Assembly (NCBI GenBank): GCA_031178805.1
Contig: JAPSIJ010000133.1
Span: 1 to 6,441 of the forward strand
Reading direction: 5' to 3'
Length of the DNA: 6,441 nt
Origin: Cellulomonas sp.
GTDB taxonomy: Bacteria > Actinomycetota > Actinomycetes > Actinomycetales > Cellulomonadaceae
Shown piece by piece: positions 1-6,441 of the stretch. A program made the position numbers and the translations under genes. Within the stretch, counting starts at the first letter, position 1. Every line of letters begins with the position of its first letter. Below the pieces are notes generated by a model. The model saw only the letters and a program-made list of their open reading frames with translations, did not search any database and was not told the origin of the DNA.

Positions 1-407
1 GAGCCCTTGGACGAGGAGCCGGACTTCTTCGCGTCCTGCTCGGCGGCGGCGCGGGCGGCGGCCGCCTCGCGCTCGGCCTGGTTGGCGGCCGAGGCCTCCT
101 CGCCCTTCTTCCGGGCGGCCTGCTCGTCGGCGAGGACGTCCCGGAGGGCGTCGGCCTGCGAGCGGCTGGCCTGGAGCTGGCCCTCGAGCTCGGCGTTGCG
201 CTGCTGCAGCGCGAGCTCGGCGGCGGTGGGCTCGTCGGCCTGGGCGTTGACGATGGAGGACACGGCGGGCGTGTTCCACACGACGAGGGTGATCGCCAGC
301 AGGGCGATCGCGATGACGGCCGTGGCGATGCGGGCGCGCACGGTCATCCGGCCCATGGTGGGGGCCCACCAGTGCTTCCCCGAGGGGGTGATCGGTGCGT
401 CAGACAT
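1..407 (-). CDS. Membrane-anchored coiled-coil protein, partial (C-terminus outside window)
   Basis: I do not recognise this protein by name. The visible 135 residues start at the ATG at 407-405. They show a short basic N-terminus containing KHWWAP, one hydrophobic helix at about residues 25-45 (rich in Ala, Ile, Leu, Val), then from about residue 58 a long charged Ala/Glu/Gln/Arg segment without helix breakers to about 127, very likely a coiled coil, followed by a Ser/Gly/Lys linker. The membrane helix followed by polar residues suggests a type II anchor with the bulk outside the cell, or an uncleaved signal. The ATG lies inside the last codons of the upstream glycosyltransferase gene and shares 8 bases with it (ATGTCTGA), so translation is probably coupled and the product is probably a partner of that enzyme. 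The Ser/Gly linker may lead to another domain beyond the window, which could be a glycan hydrolase, a carbohydrate-binding domain or an adaptor; this is a guess. That a gene is present is fairly sure; its function is unknown. Confidence 0.75.
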   Translation of the reverse strand, partial: MSDAPITPSGKHWWAPTMGRMTVRARIATAVIAIALLAITLVVWNTPAVSSIVNAQADEPTAAELALQQRNAELEGQLQASRSQADALRDVLADEQAARKKGEEASAANQAEREAAAARAAAEQDAKKSGSSSKG

Positions 408-2046
408 AGAGCAGGGCCTCCAGGGCGAACAGGATCACGGCGATCCCGTAGGGGATGGCGGCGAGCGGGTTGAGCCGTCGGCGGGCGGGGGCGGGGGCCG
501 GCGTCGCGGCGGCCGCACGGGCCTGGCGGCGCGAGCCCTCGGTGAGGGCGGCGCCCTCGGTCAGGGTGGCGGTGGTGGCGTGCCACGCGGGGGCCGCCGC
601 CGGCGCCGGGGCACCGGCCTGCGCGGTCAGCGGGGCGCCGCCGGCGGGCACCGGGGTGCCGGGGTCCGTGGCGTGGTCGCGCTGAACCGGGAAGCCGGTC
701 GTGCCGGGCTCGCGGTCGACGACGTCGACCGGGGCGGGGCGCGACATCAGGTCGAGCTCGGCCTCGAGCGAGGGCGTCTCGGCGTCGGCGCCCGGGTCGC
801 CGCCGGCGTAGGCCCCGGCGCGGGTGCCCCAGCCGGAGGCGTGCGCCATCCGCAGGAAGCCCAGCAGGCGCACCGGCATCAGGAAGAACGTCGACACGAT
901 GATGAACACCGGCAGCCGGAAGAAGTCGCTGGGCACCTCCTGCAGGTGCCGGATCTGGCGGATCGCCATCGACAGCACGGAGGAGACGACCATCAGGCCG
1001 ATCACCCAGAACCAGCCGGCCTGGGCGCCGTAGGTCTCGAGCATCGCCTCGTAGAGGTTGACGCCGGTGCCGCTCAGCGAGCGGTAGATCCAGCCGGCGA
1101 TCGTGCCGACCAGCAGGAACGGCAGGATGATGTCGGTCAGGAAGAACACCGCGAGGATCGGCGCGTGCCCGAGCATCCAGGGCAGCATCCGCAGGGTGTT
1201 GTACTGGCTGCCGCGCGCCCAGCGGAGCTGCTGCTTGAACAGCTTCTTCACCTGCAGCGGGGCGTCGGTGTAGACGAGGCTGGTGTGCTGGTAGACCGTC
1301 TTGTAGCCCTGCTTGAGGGTCAGGTTGGTCAGCGTCCGGTCGTCGGACACCTCGAGGAACACGCCCATGAACCGCTGGGTCATGAAGTCGTGCATGACCT
1401 CCATGAGGATGTGCCGGCGGAACGCGATGGTGCGGCCCGGGAGGCAGCCGACCTGGCCGAGCACCGACTGCGCGGGCATCGAGTAGAGGGACCGCGAGTT
1501 CTCCAGCCAGTCCGCCCAGCGGGTGATCCAGGAGCGGGTGGGCTCGAGGATGCGCTGCCGGGTGGTGACGCCGCCGATGGCGGAGTCCTTGAACGGCTTG
1601 ATCAGCTCGGACAGCGTGCCCGGCGTCCACACCGTGTCGGAGTCGAGCAGCACGGTGATGTCGTACTTCGACATCTCGGTGCCGATCTTCACGGCGTTGC
1701 GCTTGCCCGGGATCGGGGTGTGCACCCAGCGCACGAGCGGCGCGAACTCCTCGCACACGGCCTCGAGGCCCGGGTTCGGCTTGCCGTTGATCACGACGAT
1801 GACCTCGTCGGGGCCCTGCTCGGTCACCCGGGCCAGGACGTCCCGGAACAGGTCGAGCGGCTCGTCGACGACGGGGACGATGACGCTCGTGGACTCGTGG
1901 TGCTCGGCGACCCACGGGCGGTACCGGCGGGACAGGCCCACCTTGAGCAGCCACAGGGCCCACACGAGGCCGGAGAAGATCGTGAAGAGGTACAGCTCGG
2001 CCTGCTCGTCGAGCATGTGCCGGATCTGCAGGATGAAGATGAACAT
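400..2046 (-). CDS. Processive family 2 glycosyltransferase, hyaluronan synthase/NodC-like membrane enzyme
   Basis: A 548-residue membrane glycosyltransferase that should polymerise a nucleotide-sugar into a polysaccharide and probably export it across the cytoplasmic membrane. Visible parts are an N-terminal membrane helix (about 17-37); GKRNA at 114-118; the metal/UDP-binding DSD at 135-137; an acceptor-side CLPGRTIAFRR at 201-211; SDDRTLTN at 234-241, matching the GDDR/GEDRxLT catalytic-base motif; and QQLRW at 272-276, the Q(Q/R)xRW signature of processive enzymes. Hydrophobic segments follow at about 294-320, 344-362 and 376-398. An Ala/Pro/Gly-rich, probably disordered stretch (about 402-520) precedes a last membrane helix (527-548). 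Known family members make hyaluronan, chitin oligosaccharide or cellulose-like polymers; the sugar used here cannot be read off. It is first in a two-gene unit and overlaps the next gene by 8 bases. The start at 2046 is supported by an upstream GAGGTGA. Oddities are the long tail and an INGK sequence where many relatives have DDGS. Confidence 0.88.
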   Translation of the reverse strand: MFIFILQIRHMLDEQAELYLFTIFSGLVWALWLLKVGLSRRYRPWVAEHHESTSVIVPVVDEPLDLFRDVLARVTEQGPDEVIVVINGKPNPGLEAVCEEFAPLVRWVHTPIPGKRNAVKIGTEMSKYDITVLLDSDTVWTPGTLSELIKPFKDSAIGGVTTRQRILEPTRSWITRWADWLENSRSLYSMPAQSVLGQVGCLPGRTIAFRRHILMEVMHDFMTQRFMGVFLEVSDDRTLTNLTLKQGYKTVYQHTSLVYTDAPLQVKKLFKQQLRWARGSQYNTLRMLPWMLGHAPILAVFFLTDIILPFLLVGTIAGWIYRSLSGTGVNLYEAMLETYGAQAGWFWVIGLMVVSSVLSMAIRQIRHLQEVPSDFFRLPVFIIVSTFFLMPVRLLGFLRMAHASGWGTRAGAYAGGDPGADAETPSLEAELDLMSRPAPVDVVDREPGTTGFPVQRDHATDPGTPVPAGGAPLTAQAGAPAPAAAPAWHATTATLTEGAALTEGSRRQARAAAATPAPAPARRRLNPLAAIPYGIAVILFALEALLYV

Positions 2047-2049
2047 CGC

Positions 2050-2056
2050 TCACCTC
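2050..2056 (-). promoter_or_regulatory. Ribosome binding site of the glycosyltransferase gene
   Basis: On the minus strand GAGGTGA (2056-2050) sits three bases before the ATG at 2046-2044. It matches seven consecutive bases of the anti-Shine-Dalgarno complement (AAGGAGGTGATC). This favours the ATG at 2046 over the in-frame ATG at codon 11. Confidence 0.75.
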
Positions 2057-2327
2057 GGCGCTGGGTCGGGATGGAGAGCCAGCGGCGACGGTGACGCGGC
2101 GGAGGTCGGGGGAGGGAAGCGCCTCCCCGCCGGTGCGGCGGGCGTGAGAGCGCTGTCCCTGTGACTGGGACGGGTGGGGGTTCGAGGAGGGAGTCACCCG
2201 TTCGGGCGGGCGGCGACAGGCGTGACGATCGATCCTGTGTGCCGGATGTGACCCCGGCGGGAGTGGCTCAAGAGTGTTGGGCGAGGGGCCCGGAGCGCAA
2301 CTCTCTTCGGGCGAATCGGACGCCCGT

Positions 2328-2343
2328 TGTGACATGTATCACA
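2328..2343. promoter_or_regulatory. CRP/GlxR-type operator (TGTGA-N6-TCACA)
   Basis: TGTGACATGTATCACA is an exact match to the TGTGA-N6-TCACA palindrome bound by cAMP-receptor-type regulators such as E. coli CRP, mycobacterial Crp (Rv3676) and corynebacterial GlxR. Its centre is the CATGTA spacer rather than the NNTANN usual for GlxR. It lies in the A/T-richer middle of the divergent region, 282 bases before the glycosyltransferase start and 361 bases before clpB, so either direction could be controlled. If the weak minus-strand boxes TTGCGC/AACACT at 2300-2273 are real, the site would sit near -70, a position used for activation. Binding is inferred from sequence only. Confidence 0.6.
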
Positions 2344-2505
2344 GCAGTCATGCCCGAATTGACCCCATATGCGCAGATCACAGTCGTGCAACTCGGACAT
2401 GCCGGGAGGTATCCGGCGCCCCGGTCGAGCCTCGCTCCCGCCCTGGTCAGCGCGCGTGTCGTGCCGGCGTCGCCGTGTCGCGGGCGTGACCGGGCCGTGA
2501 ACATG

Positions 2506-2564
2506 GTCACAACGTGTCGTGACAGACGTCATCGTCGTGACCGAGTGTGACTGACCGTCATGAC
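2506..2564. repeat. Phased array of GTGAC/GTCAT pentamers, possible regulator-binding array
   Basis: On the plus strand pentamers of the form GTSAY begin at 2519 (GTGAC), 2528 (GTCAT), 2537 (GTGAC), 2547 (GTGAC) and 2557 (GTCAT). They are spaced 9, 9, 10 and 10 bases, close to one helical turn. A GTCAC at 2506 forms an imperfect inverted repeat with the 2519 copy, and the last unit begins the 8-base palindrome GTCATGAC (2557-2564). The array ends 34 bases before the -35 box proposed for clpB. Direct repeats on one face of the helix are typical of OmpR-type response regulators. MtrA of actinomycetes recognises GTNAC-like repeats, but with a different spacing, so the binder is unidentified. Confidence 0.45.
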
Positions 2565-2597
2565 ATCACGGCGGCGCGGGTCCCGCCTCCCCGCGGG

Positions 2598-2626
2598 TCG
2601 ACGCGCAGACTTGAGCGGAATAGGCT
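2598..2626 (+). promoter_or_regulatory. Probable clpB promoter
   Basis: TCGACG at 2598-2603 matches four of six bases of a -35 TTGACA. After 17 bases comes TAGGCT at 2621-2626, which keeps the T, A and final T of a -10 box and resembles actinomycete housekeeping -10 boxes. Transcription would begin near 2633, giving a leader of about 70 bases. The HAIR operator occupies the spacer and the -10 box, as expected for repression. The boxes themselves are moderate matches. Confidence 0.5.
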
Positions 2627-2630
2627 CAAC
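2610..2630. promoter_or_regulatory. HAIR operator, HspR binding site
   Basis: The left arm CTTGAGC (2610-2616), a 7-base spacer (2617-2623) and the right arm GCTCAAC (2624-2630) fit the HspR-associated inverted repeat CTTGAGT-N7-ACTCAAG, with six of seven arm positions complementary. HspR is the MerR-like repressor that controls dnaK, clpB and lon in Streptomyces and mycobacteria, using DnaK as co-repressor. Its position over the clpB promoter, 74 bases before the clpB ATG, makes heat-inducible repression of clpB the natural reading. The match and the context support each other strongly. Confidence 0.87.
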
Positions 2631-2649
2631 TTCGACGCGGTTGCACGGG

Positions 2650-2675
2650 GTGTGCCGGCTACGGGGCCGGCGCGC
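2650..2675 (+). other. Hairpin in the clpB mRNA leader
   Basis: Bases 2650-2659 can pair with 2666-2675 around a six-base loop (TACGGG). The top six pairs are a perfect GCCGGC/GCCGGC, and the lower four include two G-U pairs. It ends 22 bases before the ribosome site, so it does not hide that site directly. GTGCC at 2652-2656 could instead pair with GGCAC at 2693-2697, immediately before the ribosome site, giving an alternative fold. The hairpin is visible in the sequence; any regulatory role is speculative. Confidence 0.4.
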
Positions 2676-2697
2676 ACGGACGAGGCCCACGAGGCAC

Positions 2698-2702
2698 GGA
2701 GG
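2698..2702 (+). promoter_or_regulatory. Ribosome binding site of clpB, unusually close to the ATG
   Basis: GGAGG at 2698-2702 is followed by only two bases and then ATG (2705-2707). The next codon is TTG (2708-2710), five bases from the ribosome site, which is a more normal spacing. The site therefore leaves open whether translation starts at ATG (MLDAKL) or at TTG (MDAKL). Confidence 0.6.
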
Positions 2703-2704
2703 GG

Positions 2705-5317
<2,613 letters not shown>

Positions 5318-5353
5318 CGCCGGGCCGCGCGGGGCCCATCGCACGGCGCCACC

Positions 5354-5390
5354 CGACGCCCGCCCGACCCTCCCGGTCGGGCGGGCGTCG
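5354..5390 (+). terminator. Rho-independent-type terminator after clpB
   Basis: Bases 5354-5369 and 5375-5390 form a perfect 16-bp inverted repeat, almost all G-C, around the loop CTCCC (5370-5374). It begins 37 bases after the clpB stop codon. The following bases (TCGTCCCC) are not a T-run, which is common for terminator hairpins in GC-rich actinomycetes. It separates clpB from the dedA-udgX pair. Confidence 0.85.
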
Positions 5391-5434
5391 TCGTCCCCGC
5401 GTGCCGCGCGGCCGGTCGTGGGACCATCGGGGCG

Positions 5435-6100
5435 ATGAACCCGACTCTCGCCCTGGCCGCAGCGACGTCCGAGTCCCCGGAGCTCACCGGGCTCGCGGGG
5501 TGGGTGGTGAGCGTGATCGAGGCGCTCGGCCCTGTGGGCGTGGGGCTGCTGGTGGCGCTGGAGAACCTGTTCCCGCCGATCCCGTCCGAGGTGGTGCTGC
5601 CCGTCGCCGGCTACGTCGCCAGCCAGGGCCGGATGAGCCTCGCGTGGGCCGTCGTCGCCGCGACGCTCGGCGCGGTCGTCGGGGCCTGGCTGCTGTACGG
5701 GCTCGGCGTGTGGTTCGGCCGGGAGCGGCTGCGCCGGTGGCTCGACCGGCTGCCGCTGATGGAGGTCGAGGACCTGGAGCGCGCGGAGGCGTGGTTCGAG
5801 CGGCACGGCGGCGCCGCGGTGCTGATCGGGCGGTGCGTGCCCATCGTGCGCTCGCTGGTGTCGATCCCCGCGGGCCTCGAGCGGATGCCGCAGCCGAAGT
5901 TCCTGCTGTACACGGCCATCGGCAGCGCCGTGTGGAACAGCGCGCTGATCGTCGGCGGCTACGCCCTCGGCGCCCAGTGGGAGGACATCGGGCGGTACTC
6001 GGACTACATCAACTACGCGGTGTACGCCGCGATCGTGATCGTGGTCGTGCGGTTCGTCTGGACCCGGCTGCGGCGCCGGCGGGCCGAGAGCCGTGCCTGA
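5435..6100 (+). CDS. DedA family integral membrane protein
   Basis: A 221-residue polytopic membrane protein of the DedA (SNARE-associated/VTT) family. Some members (UptA type) recycle the lipid carrier undecaprenyl phosphate across the membrane, and others affect membrane potential, cell division and drug tolerance. The family signatures are visible: ENLFPPIPSEVVLPVAG at 43-59 with E43 and E52 in a re-entrant segment, GAVVGAWLLYGLG at 79-91, GRCVPIVRSLVSIPAG at 132-147 with R133 and R139, and WNSALIVGGYALG at 167-179. A C-terminal helix (about 193-209) ends in a basic tail (RLRRRR), expected in the cytoplasm. The length is typical. The ATG at 5435 has only a weak GGGG upstream, and no clear promoter was found in the 44 bases after the clpB terminator, so the start is somewhat uncertain. 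The gene overlaps the following udgX by 8 bases. The family is certain; the exact substrate is not. Confidence 0.93.
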   Translation: MNPTLALAAATSESPELTGLAGWVVSVIEALGPVGVGLLVALENLFPPIPSEVVLPVAGYVASQGRMSLAWAVVAATLGAVVGAWLLYGLGVWFGRERLRRWLDRLPLMEVEDLERAEAWFERHGGAAVLIGRCVPIVRSLVSIPAGLERMPQPKFLLYTAIGSAVWNSALIVGGYALGAQWEDIGRYSDYINYAVYAAIVIVVVRFVWTRLRRRRAESRA

Positions 6101-6441
6101 CCGCGCGACGCCGGACCGTCCCGGCGCCCAGGAGTGGGTGCCGCCGGACGCCGGCGTCGACGCGCTCGCCGCGGCCGCGCCCGGCTGCCGCGGCTGCGAG
6201 CTGTGGGCCCCGGCGACGCAGGTGGTGTTCTCCGCCGGCGCCTCCCGCGCCCGGCTCGTGCTGGTGGGGGAGCAGCCCGGCGACCGCGAGGACCGGGCCG
6301 GCGAGCCGTTCGTCGGCCCCGCGGGCCGGGTGCTGCACGACGCGCTGCACGAGGCGGGGATCGACCCGGACGCGGTCTACCTGACCAACGCGGTCAAGCA
6401 CTTCCGGTTCACCGAGCGCGGGAAGCGGCGGCTGCACAAGA
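6093..6441 (+). CDS. udgX: UdgX-type uracil-DNA glycosylase, partial (3' end outside window)
   Basis: The first 116 residues of an iron-sulfur uracil-DNA glycosylase that removes uracil from DNA and, in characterised UdgX, stays covalently attached to the abasic site. Visible features are cysteines C32 and C35 in CRGCELW, half of the expected four-cysteine cluster; the active-site motif GEQPGDREDRAG at 59-70; PFVGPAGR at 72-79; TNAVKHFRF at 98-106; and KRRLH at 111-115. The KRRxH loop is specific to UdgX, where its histidine makes the covalent bond; here that is H115. The reference motif is KRRIH, so Leu replaces Ile. I chose the GTG at 6093 because the first residues then align with the known N-terminus (GAQxxVP), and it lies 8 bases inside the upstream dedA stop, suggesting translational coupling. 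Upstream GAGAG is only a weak ribosome site. The rest of the protein, including the other two cysteines, is outside the window. Confidence 0.93.
   Translation, partial: MPDRATPDRPGAQEWVPPDAGVDALAAAAPGCRGCELWAPATQVVFSAGASRARLVLVGEQPGDREDRAGEPFVGPAGRVLHDALHEAGIDPDAVYLTNAVKHFRFTERGKRRLHK

Larger units (their letters stand above)
2047..2704. other. Divergent intergenic region between the glycosyltransferase operon and clpB
   Basis: This 658-base stretch has no convincing gene. Short open frames exist on both strands but lack a plausible ribosome site and protein character. The part next to the glycosyltransferase gene (2057-2210) is extremely GC-rich and can fold into small hairpins: a 7-bp stem pairing 2109-2115 with 2122-2128, a 5-bp stem pairing 2155-2159 with 2167-2171, and a 6-bp stem pairing 2171-2176 with 2195-2200. 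The middle (about 2300-2400) is noticeably richer in A and T and holds a CRP-type palindrome. The part near clpB (2486-2704) holds a cluster of GTGAC-like pentamers, the HAIR operator, the probable clpB promoter and its leader. A possible minus-strand promoter, TTGCGC (2300-2295), 16 bases, AACACT (2278-2273), is weak. From 2400 to 2480 I see nothing specific. Confidence 0.7.

Noticed and set aside
7..2094. Long plus-strand open frame opposite the glycosyltransferase operon
   Set aside because: Its translation is Arg/Gly/Ala-rich repetitive sequence without domain features, and it mirrors the real minus-strand genes with their recognisable motifs. Such antisense frames are expected in very GC-rich DNA.
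2266..2272. GCTCAAG, a perfect HAIR half-site
   Set aside because: The matching CTTGAG arm is absent at the required seven-base spacing upstream, so this is a lone half-site and likely chance.
2101..2327. Possible riboswitch in the glycosyltransferase leader (several small hairpins)
   Set aside because: I could not match the minus-strand sequence to conserved cores such as c-di-GMP or c-di-AMP riboswitches. Small hairpins are common in sequence this GC-rich.
2161..2550. Several short open frames on both strands in the divergent intergenic region
   Set aside because: They lack a ribosome site and any protein-like pattern and overlap one another and the regulatory sites. Base composition is lower in GC at third positions than in the real genes.

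Overview
The window is very GC-rich, with codon third positions almost all G or C. It carries a ClpB chaperone with an HspR-type (HAIR) operator and a UdgX-type uracil-DNA glycosylase. Together these point to an actinomycete chromosome, plausibly a member of the Micrococcales (Cellulomonas/Isoptericola-like), although the exact genus cannot be fixed from this sequence. No mobile element, CRISPR array, tRNA or rRNA is visible. All five genes use the same GC-rich codon style, so nothing suggests recent transfer.

Left arm (1-2046, minus strand): a two-gene operon. It encodes a membrane-embedded family 2 glycosyltransferase whose motifs resemble the hyaluronan synthase/NodC/chitin synthase group, and then a protein that overlaps it by 8 bases and runs out of the window. 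The second protein has one N-terminal membrane helix followed by a long Ala/Glu/Gln-rich predicted coiled coil. The pair looks like a synthase and accessory unit for an extracellular or envelope polysaccharide. The polymer is not identifiable from this sequence.

Centre (2047-2704): a 658-base divergent intergenic region with no convincing gene but rich in regulatory sequence. It holds a perfect 16-base CRP/GlxR-type palindrome (2328-2343), a strong excess of the pentamer GTGAC with a phased array of related pentamers at 2519-2561, and a HAIR operator overlapping a probable clpB promoter (2598-2630). A stable hairpin lies in the clpB leader.

Right arm (2705-6441, plus strand): full-length clpB closes with a perfect 16-bp terminator hairpin (5354-5390). 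Then comes a DedA-family membrane protein gene, which overlaps by 8 bases a GTG-started gene for UdgX, cut off by the window end just after its catalytic KRRLH motif. The three themes are heat-shock protein disaggregation under HspR control, envelope lipid-carrier or membrane maintenance (DedA) coupled to uracil-DNA repair (UdgX), and polysaccharide synthesis that may respond to a cAMP-receptor-type regulator.
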